A stretch of DNA of 64,000 nt, from contig JAFXVS010000030.1 of the NCBI GenBank assembly GCA_017534815.1, positions 23,955-87,954 on the forward strand. Direction: 5' to 3'. Position numbers and translations under genes: made by a program. Shown here piece by piece: positions 46,401 to 56,258 of the stretch. Positions within the stretch are counted from its first letter, which is position 1, and every line of letters starts with the position of its first letter. The notes under the pieces were generated by a model. The model made no database searches, was not told the origin of the DNA, and saw nothing but the letters and a program-made list of their open reading frames with translations. This DNA is from Bacteroidaceae bacterium. Its GTDB lineage: Bacteria; Bacteroidota; Bacteroidia; Bacteroidales; Bacteroidaceae.

Positions 46401-47197
46401 ATCTCAGAGCTGTAGCTTACATCCTTTACAGTTACGTTCTCCTCAACCAAGATATCGTCGAGATAGTAGGTAGCTGGGCTAAACATGTTGGCAATAAAGA
46501 AATACATGTCTGGGAAGCGCTCACCAAAAAATTGCCAATAAGTTTGGCCATCACCACCTTCGAAGGGGAAAATTTTGGTTCCCTGATAACTTTGAACGGT
46601 AGCGTCAATCACCTCTCTCTTGCAAACGAACACCTGATAAACAATACGCTGCCAATCACCCGTATAGTCCATCGTTTCGCCACTCATCAGTTCTTTGTTC
46701 TCTTGGAAGCCATAGTTAGGAATAGACTTATCCAATTCCTCCACACCCTGAGAGAACCACGATGTCATAACTGTAAGATCGCCATTTTTATCTGTGGGAT
46801 CCACTTTCACCCAGAAAGATACACGGTAAGGAGTCTCTTCCTTCACACCCTCCAGGCCAATCTTGAAGCCTCGATCCCAAGGATTCTGCTTTGAGCCATT
46901 ATTATCTGCGACGAAGCAGTACTCTCCACTGTGTGGGAAATAATCACACTTCTCATTCCATTCATCACCTTCCTTGTAGTTTACCCAATCACCATAGTAG
47001 AAACCAACATCAGGTCCATTCACATTTGTGTTGTCCGCCCACCAACTTGGTCTATCAACCAAAGCTGTGAGCGAATACGGAGTCGTGTAGACGTCATCGC
47101 CGTCTTCAAAACCCAACTTAGCAACAACTCTTCTTTGAGCTTGCATAGCAAGGGCACAGAAAAGACCAGCTGCAATCAGTAAGTAAATTCTCTTCAT
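43460..47197 (-). CDS. Large secreted multidomain protein with T9SS-type tail
   Basis: 1245 aa with a signal peptide ending at LAMQAQ. Residues about 20-255 look like a CBM4/9-type jelly roll (FEDGDDVYTTPYSLTALVD; TYWQFFGERFPDMYFFIANMF). Several Ig-like segments follow to about 475, then a second binding-module-like region (about 480-715), a helical FIVAR-like segment (TASELLNTTDERYDGTAKN, about 725-870), another jelly-roll-like region and a C-terminal tail GVLYNIAGQQVDENYKGI with final GKKYLQK. The tail resembles a T9SS CTD. I see no catalytic motif; a surface glycan-binding role is inferred from the modules and the xylan-type promoter. Codon use is more AT-rich than in the neighbours. It is a single-gene transcript. 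Confidence 0.75.
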   Translation of the reverse strand: MKRIYLLIAAGLFCALAMQAQRRVVAKLGFEDGDDVYTTPYSLTALVDRPSWWADNTNVNGPDVGFYYGDWVNYKEGDEWNEKCDYFPHSGEYCFVADNNGSKQNPWDRGFKIGLEGVKEETPYRVSFWVKVDPTDKNGDLTVMTSWFSQGVEELDKSIPNYGFQENKELMSGETMDYTGDWQRIVYQVFVCKREVIDATVQSYQGTKIFPFEGGDGQTYWQFFGERFPDMYFFIANMFSPATYYLDDILVEENVTVKDVSYSSEIIKIDFGYANNIANLAKANSGTISLDETCVTVTQDGEDVPVDYVEGKSDGFLYVFVGEELYEDSEVIVNFKGDSKLIYTSALRPTADTGDNVAVLGFEDEPAVWDEDVYAEALAYGTPTVKRSVPVNGSFNLLAEDVKEISLTFTSKVNISKAKATLQNSKAKKDFTAVMSLDGTTLTVPVTAEDLADGVNVFTVEGLQNETLTEKNIKAEISFEVGEAQGDGSSLVVYQTDWTSLSMSDLPIGFYGESDNGNRKSTYFKPYNGGGAPRLSAGDVTGDNINKNVGLYWGARGGSKGTVSFGQYAAQTAAEDYDGELPAFDKEDPDQESIDPDKEALYLSAGAYTLDFRNAAWDGANGNKFAVRIANYAWDEDDEVYKKNAIFEEKEITPAVTVNNVTPGGNATPDPDVNIPLSHYEFEVETPGYYFVEFEGNTGWSCWLLTYLQIASKPESESAYWTKLLNDEINTASELLNTTDERYDGTAKNALAETIEEAQKGRFTNGEEVDAMVKKLQAAENALATRKANYNNFVKKCGDAQTQIAGLDGKYATNPKVKDAEAILAKYDGVNPTNLTDDELAAASADVDAIPGILSNIKQIVDYLTERAIMAADLGDKLLIEEAVVDRLRALSADETDVINDANKFTTLALYQWLAEGIDIYDEVELYEDRQYSDQVNEKFDETDDEQAETHNENGNPLKWAGINMTSYVKNPNFYTMSTVKENVDFPGWTFERLEYSRLDENWEEWVPAEEPGNAKLTTAATENNPVVKASLNGYGSNAEYKFYQTVENLPAGIYIINMQTRTAPKNNADPDTGEKGFFNAQNDEGVWDKYIFAQVTDAAGNEVSKTMSPFWVGGYNDQGFPTGIYWVRVEDGQKLTFGAVEQYLSGKASGHDWNAELGDYVPARYWDTNTWVRNARLYFYAPLDDYDYAAAAQRMQQDIETAIETVEDAPAKQGGVLYNIAGQQVDENYKGIVVTEDGKKYLQK

Positions 47198-47278
47198 AAA
47201 AAATTGTTTTTGGTTAAAATAAATTTGGTAAAATAAATTATTTTGGTAAAGTCGTCATTAAGACAACAAATTCCGCTG

Positions 47279-47345
47279 CAAAGTTAGGGGAATTGCAAAT
47301 AATGGATTTATTTCAACGTTACATGTATTTTTCGATAGGTTACAA
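47279..47345 (-). promoter_or_regulatory. Xylan-type promoter of the 1245-aa protein gene
   Basis: On the - strand, half-site TTGTAACCT starts at 47345 and ATGTAACGT at 47324 (21 bp apart); TAACTTTG starts at 47286, 38 bp further. A third possible half-site CTGTTACAT starts at 47389. Confidence 0.75.
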
Positions 47346-47399
47346 ATACACTAAAATAAGCGCATAAAAAGCATTTTCGTATGTAACAGGAAACAAAAT

Positions 47400-47429
47400 G
47401 ACCTCGAAAGCCATTTTGCTTTCGAGGTC
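47400..47429 (-). terminator. Terminator after the GH10-CE1 gene
   Basis: A perfect 12-bp stem (arms GACCTCGAAAGC and its complement) with a 6-nt loop, followed on the - strand by ATTTTGTTT. It starts 32 bp past the stop codon. Confidence 0.75.
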
Positions 47430-47461
47430 ATATATCTTACTTTAGAAATTAAAAAGGAGAG

Positions 47462-49633
<2,172 letters not shown>

Positions 49634-49660
49634 TTAGTTTTTAAATTAATAATGTATTGT

Positions 49661-49712
49661 CGTAATAACGGAATAACGTAATAACGTGATAACGAAATAT
49701 CGTGCCAACGCA
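49661..49712. repeat. Intercistronic octamer tandem repeat (GH43 to GH10-CE1)
   Basis: Six and a half 8-nt units on +: CGTAATAA, CGGAATAA, CGTAATAA, CGTGATAA, CGAAATAT, CGTGCCAA, CGCA. It begins 2 bp after the GH43 stop codon (coding direction) and ends 30 bp before the GH10-CE1 start. Confidence 0.75.
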
Positions 49713-49714
49713 CT

Positions 49715-51391
49715 TTAGTCCATCAAATCCACAATCACCTGTCCACCAACCTGCTTCGTAGCATAGTAGAAAGCGGCGTAGCGAGTGCCCATGAAAAAGC
49801 GACGGTAGTCAAAACGCATCTTATAATCAGCTGTGCCTATCTTCGTGAAGGTCTTTCCGTCTAAACTGTAGTAGAAGTTTGCCGTGTCACGCTTGGGGCT
49901 GAAATCACCAAAATCGCCGTCTATACGAAGATAAATCTTTCCGACTTTACCTTTTGGCAGTTTGACTGTCTCAACCTCTTTCACTTCCACGTTCGTGATT
50001 TCTTTGGTGTTGTTCGACAGGCTCACACTCTCCTCACTCATGGTTAGACTATACTGACCACCATTTAGTTTAATTGTCATCAGACCAGAATCACCATTAA
50101 ATGCAGCAAAACCTACACAATCGCCATCTTTCATCTTTCGAGCATCAATGCAAATAGTGTCAGAACAGGTAGGTCCCCATGTGCGCCAAGTCAGCGTATT
50201 ACGAGCATCAAAGATATTTTTGCACAGTTCTGAAGTCTTCAAAACCACACCACCATTGCCAAACGGAGCGATGGCACGATAAGTGGCTGGATCGCGTGGA
50301 AATTGACCGAATTGTACACTTTCACCCTTCTTGGGCAGAGCAGCAATATCAGCCTTGATATAATTGTGGTTCCATTGGTAGTCTTTTTCAATCACCGCAT
50401 AAGCTGGTTCTTTGTGGCATTCGCAGTTACCTTCAAGAGCCACTGTCTCAGGAATGATCAGGTCGCCATTCGTGCCCAACAAAGGCCAACCGTCAATCCA
50501 AGAACAAGGCTCAACGGTGAGCACACGACCCACACCATCACGATCCTGGAACATGATACCATACCATTCACCATGCTTGCCATCGACAATCGTACCTTGA
50601 CCCGCAAAGTTGAAGCCTCCTAATTTGCTCTTCAACATCACCTTTGAATCGTACGGGCCTTCGATGTTCTTGCTGCGATAGCAAATCTCCTGACGACCAG
50701 TGTTGGGCCAAGAGATGCAGAGCAGGTAGTACATACCGTCATGCTTGATGACACGGCTACCCTCATGCAGGCCAGAAGGTTTTCCCCTCAGTTCCAGCTT
50801 CTTGCGGATACCACCGGGCTTCTCTGCTGTGAGGTCGGCGGTCAGTTCCACAAGGTTGATGTCGCCACTACCTGAGAACACATACACACGGTCGTCATCG
50901 TCGAAGAAGAGCGAGGAATCGTGGTATGCTGGCAGACGGCTATGGAGTTTCCATCCCTTGGCAGGGTCATCCGTCTTGAAAACCATTGACTTGTGAGGGT
51001 CATCGTTGGCCACGAAGAGTGCCCAGAACGTGCCCTTATGGTAACGCAAGGTCGTTGCCCACTGACCACGACCATACACCGTTCCCTCTTTAAGGTCATA
51101 ACGAGGGGTATCCTTAATCTCATCGAAGAGGTAAGAGATTGTCTCCCAATGCACTAAATCTGTACTTCGCATGATAGGAGCACCTGGGAACAGATGCATC
51201 GTGGTGGTGACCAGATAGTAGTAGTCACCTACACGAATGATGTCCGGATCAGGTACATCTGTCCACATAAACGGGTTCTTGACTAACATTTGTGGCTGTG
51301 ATGAGGCATTTTGTGCCTCAGAAGTGCCTTGTGTTTGTGCCGAAATGATGGCAACAACAAAAAAACTAATAGCAAAAAGTAATTTTCTCAT
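49715..51391 (-). CDS. GH43 family beta-xylosidase/arabinofuranosidase
   Basis: 558 aa from the ATG at 51391; earlier in-frame ATGs lie upstream of the -7 box. Signal peptide ends near IISAQT. A five-bladed propeller occupies about 40-340: the general base Asp is in WTDVPDPDIIRVGDYYYLV, the pKa-modulating Asp in SLFFDDDDRVYVF and the acid Glu in GLHEGSRVIKHDGMYYLL. The C-terminal half is a concanavalin-like beta-sandwich (AFNGDSGLMTIKLNGGQYSL; FYYSLDGKTFTKIG), as in GH43/DUF1349 xylosidases. It would release xylose or arabinose from xylo-oligosaccharides. First gene of the unit with GH10-CE1. Confidence 0.92.
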   Translation of the reverse strand: MRKLLFAISFFVVAIISAQTQGTSEAQNASSQPQMLVKNPFMWTDVPDPDIIRVGDYYYLVTTTMHLFPGAPIMRSTDLVHWETISYLFDEIKDTPRYDLKEGTVYGRGQWATTLRYHKGTFWALFVANDDPHKSMVFKTDDPAKGWKLHSRLPAYHDSSLFFDDDDRVYVFSGSGDINLVELTADLTAEKPGGIRKKLELRGKPSGLHEGSRVIKHDGMYYLLCISWPNTGRQEICYRSKNIEGPYDSKVMLKSKLGGFNFAGQGTIVDGKHGEWYGIMFQDRDGVGRVLTVEPCSWIDGWPLLGTNGDLIIPETVALEGNCECHKEPAYAVIEKDYQWNHNYIKADIAALPKKGESVQFGQFPRDPATYRAIAPFGNGGVVLKTSELCKNIFDARNTLTWRTWGPTCSDTICIDARKMKDGDCVGFAAFNGDSGLMTIKLNGGQYSLTMSEESVSLSNNTKEITNVEVKEVETVKLPKGKVGKIYLRIDGDFGDFSPKRDTANFYYSLDGKTFTKIGTADYKMRFDYRRFFMGTRYAAFYYATKQVGGQVIVDLMD

Positions 51392-51423
51392 ACATATATT
51401 GGTTTTAGAATTGGCATTTTGTG

Positions 51424-51490
51424 CAAAGGTACGGAAAAAACACCGACATTTTTTATAATGGCGTTGCATAATGTTTGTTTTTTGTAACAT
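51424..51490 (-). promoter_or_regulatory. Xylan-type promoter of the GH43-GH10 unit
   Basis: On the - strand, half-site ATGTTACAA starts at 51490 and ATGCAACGC at 51469 (21 bp); TACCTTTG starts at 51431, 38 bp further. The first half-site also reads TTGTAACAT on +, the distal half-site of locus B. Confidence 0.72.
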
Positions 51491-51529
51491 TTTGTGCGTA
51501 TTTTGCCAAAAAAAAGGGAAAAAAGCACC

Positions 51530-51596
51530 TTGTAACCCCTTATGAAAAAGTTGAAACATGGCAGAAAGCCTATCTCGTAAAAAGTCCGTAACTTTG
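51530..51596 (+). promoter_or_regulatory. Xylan-type promoter, + strand (locus B)
   Basis: TTGTAACCC starts at 51530, TTGAAACAT at 51551 (21 bp) and TAACTTTG at 51589 (38 bp). From the last half-site through the -7 box it closely resembles locus A, including AAAGTCCGTAACTTTGCACC. A distal pair (51482 and a weak site at 51503) repeats the layout of locus A. Confidence 0.72.
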
Positions 51597-51599
51597 CAC

Positions 51600-51687
51600 C
51601 AGAAAAATTGATAATAAATAGGTTAGTAAAAAAAGTTTAGTATTCAAATGTGGGAATCTTCTTCGTGAGAAGGGGATTCTCTTTTTT
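51600..51687 (+). ncRNA. Candidate small RNA B (orphan transcript)
   Basis: About 85 nt from the predicted start to a strong intrinsic terminator (11-bp stem with GTGA loop, then six T). It shares the leader CACCAGAAA and AAATAGGTTARTAA with candidate A. No open frame with a ribosome-binding site is visible; a six-codon ATG frame at 51649 overlaps the terminator stem. It lies in the 339-bp gap between the two GH43 genes and points against both. Confidence 0.5.
51654..51687 (+). terminator. Intrinsic terminator of candidate RNA B
   Basis: Stem GAATCTTCTTC (51654-51664) pairs with GAAGGGGATTC (51669-51679), with two G-T pairs. The loop is GTGA, a GNRA-type tetraloop, and TCTTTTTT follows. Confidence 0.85.
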
Positions 51688-51720
51688 AAAAAACAGCACC
51701 GACATGATTGCCGGTGCTGT
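51687..51720 (-). terminator. Intrinsic terminator of the GH115-GH95-GH43 unit
   Basis: The stem ACAGCACCG/CGGTGCTGT (9 bp, 10-nt loop) is followed on the - strand by six T. It starts 9 bp past the GH43 stop. Its T tract abuts that of the opposing terminator. Confidence 0.85.
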
Positions 51721-51729
51721 CACTTTCTA

Positions 51730-53778
51730 TCAATTGATGAAGTAGTTCTTGGTCTGTCCTTGGTACGTAGCCTTCACGACGGCTCGGCCGTTGGAAACGC
51801 TACCAATCTGGAAAGTCACACCAGGATCATTGGCAGTAGCCTTAATGACAGAGTTATCCGTAAGTGGCGCGTATGCCTGATAATTGTTGACCATCATGAA
51901 GCCATTGTCGTTGGTTGAGAACATGGGTGCTGCAGGCAGTTTGATTTCCTTGCCATCAACGGTGATGGTCACAGTTGGCACAAGAGGAGCAGGTGCACCT
52001 ACACCCTTTGCGAAGCTGATTCCGTGAAGGTCGAAAAGACCCTGTGGACGCTGCTGACCCTGCTGCTGTCTGCCGCCGCCAAACTGAGGACGACCCTGTG
52101 GCTGTTCTGGCTGCTTGATTTCATCGCCTTCCACCACGAGATAGATGGCATGCTTACCTGTAAGTCCCTCGACTCCTGGAACATCACAATAAACCATACC
52201 TGCCGTCTGAGGAGCTGAAGCGGGAACATCAATCACACCAATTTCCTGTCCCTTCCAAGGATCATCCAACTTAACGTGAATCTTGAAGGCACCCTTACCA
52301 CTGGGTGTCAGACTGAGATTGATTGTGGTATTGTCGCCCTTCTTCGTACCTGCAAATGCCTTCACACCCTTGGTGGCCTGAGCCAAACCGCCAAAACCGA
52401 AGTATTTGAAGCCGATGATACCACCGTTCTGAATGCCAGCAAGATCCATGGAGTTGTTCCACACGTCGTGGTTGTCCTGCATCCACTGACCGCTGTTAGG
52501 ACCATACATAAAACAAGCCAAACCTGCAGAATAGTAAGCATATGGAGGCAGACCAAAAATCTGGAAGCCTTCACTCGTCACCTCTGCACCCGTGTATTCG
52601 TTACCGTCACTGGCCTTTGCCGTCCATTCGTTATTCTTGGTGTAAGGATCATATCCGACGATGCGCACCTTGCCGCCATCAGCCACAGATTTCTTGTCCC
52701 ATACAATCTTGACAGGAGCCACCATTGCCTGACGTGCATTGCCGAAGCCACGTGGAGGACGGTGATAGAATACATACCACTGGCCATTGATTTCCTGCAA
52801 AGAGCCGTGCGTATTGTGACCTGCGTTGGTCGTAATGAGCTTAGAACCATCCTCATTCACCACAACACCACGAGAATCCACCAACACGCCACCAGAACGC
52901 CAAGGACCCAGTGGTGAGTCACCGTATGCATAGCGAAGAGCAGAGTTGGTGTTACCCAAGCCGTATTCCTTACCGCTATAGCCAGAAAACACCATCACAT
53001 ATTTGTTACCCACTTGACGGATAGAAGAGGCCTCGAAGAAATTGAAATCGAGCGGGTTCTGTCCCTTGTAGAGAGCCTTGTACTCGCTACCAGCTCTGTC
53101 GAGCAGACGACCGTCAGCGCTGCTGGCTGGGATGAAGGGATCAATGGGTTCCGTGCCCTGACGCTTGCTATACATAGTGTTCTGGTCAAGTTCAACAGCC
53201 GTAGAATGCTGGAAACCATAGAACACGTATGCACGATAACCCTTGTCGTAGTCAGGGTCTTTCTTGTCGGTGATGTTCTCGATGAACACAGAGGGGTCGA
53301 AGTCGATAAGTGAGCCCTCCACACACTGACGACCATCAGGCGTCAAGTTGACAGGGGTGAAAGGACCATCAGGACGGTCACCCTTACATACCATCGGAGT
53401 ACGACGCCAGCCACGAGAGTGGGGATAGAGCCAATAGGTCTTCTTACCTGTCGTCTTGTCCTTCACCTCCACGAGGTCAGGGGCATACATGGTGTCCCAT
53501 CTGCCATCCACATAGTGAGAGAAGATAGGCCCTTCGTCGCGCCACTGGCTGAGGTCTTCCACTGGGGCAGACCACATGCGCACATCATTGCCACAATAAG
53601 CGGTGTAAGTCACGTCGTGCGAACCAATGATGTAGGCACGATACTTGCCTGGATTGTCTGGATCTTCGAAGACGCGAGGCTCACCATCTGGCAAGTGCTC
53701 CCACAAAGGGAGATACGGGTTCTGTGCATTCACTGTGAGCGCACAGAACGAGAGAATCGCAAAAAAGATTTTCTTCAT
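51730..53778 (-). CDS. GH43 family glycoside hydrolase with C-terminal binding module
   Basis: 682 aa with a signal peptide ending at TVNAQN. The propeller (about 20-390) has its base Asp in PRVFEDPDNPGKYRAYIIG, a second Asp in MYAPDLVEV and an acid Glu in FFEASSIRQVGNKYVMVFSG. A CBM6-like sandwich (about 440-560: GGIIGFKYFGFGGLAQATKG; KIHVKLDDPWKGQEIG) follows, interrupted by a Gln/Pro/Gly-rich linker (QPQGRPQFGGGRQQQGQQRP), then an Ig-like C-terminal domain. Probably an arabinofuranosidase or xylosidase. Last gene of the GH115-GH95-GH43 unit. Confidence 0.88.
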   Translation of the reverse strand: MKKIFFAILSFCALTVNAQNPYLPLWEHLPDGEPRVFEDPDNPGKYRAYIIGSHDVTYTAYCGNDVRMWSAPVEDLSQWRDEGPIFSHYVDGRWDTMYAPDLVEVKDKTTGKKTYWLYPHSRGWRRTPMVCKGDRPDGPFTPVNLTPDGRQCVEGSLIDFDPSVFIENITDKKDPDYDKGYRAYVFYGFQHSTAVELDQNTMYSKRQGTEPIDPFIPASSADGRLLDRAGSEYKALYKGQNPLDFNFFEASSIRQVGNKYVMVFSGYSGKEYGLGNTNSALRYAYGDSPLGPWRSGGVLVDSRGVVVNEDGSKLITTNAGHNTHGSLQEINGQWYVFYHRPPRGFGNARQAMVAPVKIVWDKKSVADGGKVRIVGYDPYTKNNEWTAKASDGNEYTGAEVTSEGFQIFGLPPYAYYSAGLACFMYGPNSGQWMQDNHDVWNNSMDLAGIQNGGIIGFKYFGFGGLAQATKGVKAFAGTKKGDNTTINLSLTPSGKGAFKIHVKLDDPWKGQEIGVIDVPASAPQTAGMVYCDVPGVEGLTGKHAIYLVVEGDEIKQPEQPQGRPQFGGGRQQQGQQRPQGLFDLHGISFAKGVGAPAPLVPTVTITVDGKEIKLPAAPMFSTNDNGFMMVNNYQAYAPLTDNSVIKATANDPGVTFQIGSVSNGRAVVKATYQGQTKNYFIN

Positions 53779-53811
53779 AAACTAAATTATTAATTGTTTT
53801 TTATTGATAAG

Positions 53812-53856
53812 AACTATATTCTTTATAGGAACTATAGGCACTATAGGGTCTATAAA
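53812..53856. repeat. Intercistronic nonamer tandem repeat (GH95-GH43)
   Basis: Five 9-nt units on +: AACTATATT, CTTTATAGG, AACTATAGG, CACTATAGG, GTCTATAAA. In the coding direction it begins 2 bp after the GH95 stop. The coding-strand core TGCCTATAGTTCCTATAAA closely matches the porV-ispF copy 43 kb away. Confidence 0.75.
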
Positions 53857-53858
53857 AA

Positions 53859-56252
53859 TCAATGACTCAAAGCCACGACTTCGCCAGCCTTAACCGCCAC
53901 TTCATACTCGTTCACGCCATCGTGGGTGCTCACAAGTTGGAGTCCCTTTCCAGTGAGGGCATCCTTGCAACGCACACGGAGGGTGCCATCCTGCTGTGCT
54001 TTGATAGTCGCCATCTTGAGTGTGCCGTTTGCCCATGCTTCACTGACTTCATAACCACCGCGAGCACGGAGGCCACTCACGCTACCCTCTTTCCATGCAT
54101 CAGGAAGAGCAGGCAAAAGATGGATGGCTGGATGCTCTACCGTGATGGGGTCACTCTGCATCAGCATTTCGGCGATACCGGCAGTAACACCAAAGTTTCC
54201 GTCAATCTGGAATGGTGGGTGCGCATCAAAGAGGTTGGGGAAGGTGCGTCCGTTGGGGTATTCACGCTCCCGACCCTCATTGGGCAGCAGACGGAGCATG
54301 TTGCTGATGATCGTGAAGGCATGGTTACCATCGAGCATACGCGCCCAGAAGTTGGTCTTCCAGCCGAGACTCCAACCCGTCGCCTGGTCACCACGCTGAT
54401 TCAGGGTTACACCTGCCGCCTTCCAAAGTTCTGGCGTCGTGTAGGGAGAAATCTGATTGGATGGATACAGACCGTAAAGATGGGAAATGTGACGGTGCTG
54501 GTCACGGGGATCATCAAGATCTTCACGCCACTCCTGCAGCTGTCCATACTGTCCCACCTTCATCGGCGGAATCATAGGAATGGCTCTCATTAGTTTCTTT
54601 TGGAAATCAGCATCTTCATCCAACACCTGAGCCGCAGCCAAAGCCTGTGTCAGTACATCACGAACAATCTGGTTGTCCATCGTACATGCGGCACAAATGG
54701 TCGATTGCTTACCTACACCTCCATGTTCAGGAGACGTGCTGGGCACAACAAGCAGTTCACCGTCACGTTCCACCATGAAATCGAGGTAGAACTCAGCGGC
54801 TCCCTTCATCACGGGATAGTATTCACGCAGGAAATCCTTGTCGAGCGTATATTGATAGTGCTCCCACAAATGGGTGGTCAACCAACCACCACCATTGGGG
54901 AACATACCCCATGTGGCACCATCGATAGGACCGGCAATACGCCAAAGGTCTGTGTTATGATGTGCCACCCAACCACGACAGCCGTACATCACACGAGCAG
55001 TCTCTTTACCCGTCTCGCTAAGGTCTCTTGTCATGGTGAAGAGAGGTTCTGCGGTTTCTGAGATGTTGCACACCTCAGCAGGCCAATAATTCATCTCTGC
55101 ATTGATGTTGATAGTGTATTTCGAATCCCAAGGAGCATTGCGCTTGTCGTTCCACACGCCCTGCAAGTTGGCAGCCTGTCCACCCTTCTGCGATGAAGAG
55201 ATGAGCAAGTAACGGCCATAGTTGAAGAGCAGTGCCACCATACCCATATCGGTGCTGTTATAGAACTTATCCAAACGCTGATTGGTGGGTAGTTGAGCGT
55301 TAGCATTACTGCTCAGGTTCAACTTTACACGGTTGTATTGTTTCTGGTATTCAGTCTGATGACGTTTCAAGAGTTGGTCAAACTTCATGACTTCGGCTGC
55401 TGCCAGAAACTGTTCGTTCTTTTGGGCGGCATCACCTGACACATCATGATAATTCACGAAATTGGTGGCAGCGGAGATGTAGAGCGTCGCTTCTGTTGCA
55501 CCTTCCACCTTGATAGTCTCGCCCTCCACCTTCACGGTACCATCAGCTTTCACGTCGGTTCGGCACTGAGCAGTCAGAGCAGCAGGAATCCCTTCCTGTT
55601 CCACACCCTGAATGGTGGCAATCAGCATCTTGCCTTCAGCCTTCACTGTCAAGGGGAACTGGCACTTGTGCGAAGCCACAAAATTCAACGCACCCTTCTT
55701 GCTGGCCTTCACATTCACCACCACTACACCGTCTGCTAACGAAGCGATGACACGGCGGGTGTATTTCACATTATTATATATATAAGATGTCGTGTTGGTG
55801 GCGGTCTGCAAGTCCAATTCACGCACATAGTCCGTCACATCCTTGTGACCAAATGCCAGATTCAAGCTTCCCACCGTCAGGAAACGCATGCCATGAGGGC
55901 CTTTAATGAATTCCTTGTTAATCAGGTTTTCTGCTTCCCGTTCCTTACCGTCAAAAATGAGGTTGCGCACCTCGGTCAGATATTGCAGCGAGGTGGTGCT
56001 GTTGTTGTTGTGAGGGCCTCCACTCCAAAAGGTTTCCTCATTCAGTTGGATTTCTTCGGTTTCCGTACCGCCATACACCATAGCACCCATGCGGGAGTTG
56101 CCCAAAGGCAGGGCTTCAAGCCATACGGTGGCTGGACGGTCATACCATAACCGCTGGTCGTTGTCTGGTTGCACACTTGCTTTGGCAAAGAGCGAGAAAC
56201 TCGCACACAAAAGGGTCGTCAAAACCCATAGTCCATTGTAATTCTTTTTCAT
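53859..56252 (-). CDS. GH95 alpha-L-fucosidase / alpha-L-galactosidase
   Basis: 797 aa with a signal peptide ending near LFAKAS. GH95 enzymes are inverting. LEALPLGNSRMGAMVYGG opens the N-terminal beta domain, NEETFWSGGP follows, and the (alpha/alpha)6 barrel holds the catalytic Asn pair in ININAEMNYWPAEV (about 380-393), the Glu in VVPSTSPEHGG (about 506) and the Asp in HPPFQIDGNFG (about 682). The family includes 1,2-alpha-L-fucosidases and alpha-L-galactosidases; a Bacteroides ovatus GH95 in a xylan locus acts on L-galactose in corn xylan. The location here favours that role, but specificity cannot be read directly. Gap to GH115: 6 bp. Confidence 0.93.
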   Translation of the reverse strand: MKKNYNGLWVLTTLLCASFSLFAKASVQPDNDQRLWYDRPATVWLEALPLGNSRMGAMVYGGTETEEIQLNEETFWSGGPHNNNSTTSLQYLTEVRNLIFDGKEREAENLINKEFIKGPHGMRFLTVGSLNLAFGHKDVTDYVRELDLQTATNTTSYIYNNVKYTRRVIASLADGVVVVNVKASKKGALNFVASHKCQFPLTVKAEGKMLIATIQGVEQEGIPAALTAQCRTDVKADGTVKVEGETIKVEGATEATLYISAATNFVNYHDVSGDAAQKNEQFLAAAEVMKFDQLLKRHQTEYQKQYNRVKLNLSSNANAQLPTNQRLDKFYNSTDMGMVALLFNYGRYLLISSSQKGGQAANLQGVWNDKRNAPWDSKYTININAEMNYWPAEVCNISETAEPLFTMTRDLSETGKETARVMYGCRGWVAHHNTDLWRIAGPIDGATWGMFPNGGGWLTTHLWEHYQYTLDKDFLREYYPVMKGAAEFYLDFMVERDGELLVVPSTSPEHGGVGKQSTICAACTMDNQIVRDVLTQALAAAQVLDEDADFQKKLMRAIPMIPPMKVGQYGQLQEWREDLDDPRDQHRHISHLYGLYPSNQISPYTTPELWKAAGVTLNQRGDQATGWSLGWKTNFWARMLDGNHAFTIISNMLRLLPNEGREREYPNGRTFPNLFDAHPPFQIDGNFGVTAGIAEMLMQSDPITVEHPAIHLLPALPDAWKEGSVSGLRARGGYEVSEAWANGTLKMATIKAQQDGTLRVRCKDALTGKGLQLVSTHDGVNEYEVAVKAGEVVALSH

Positions 56253-56258
56253 TTTGTG

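Noticed and set aside
51649-51669. Six-codon frame MWESSS in candidate RNA B
   Set aside because: It has no ribosome-binding site and its codons form the terminator stem, so an encoded leader peptide is unlikely.
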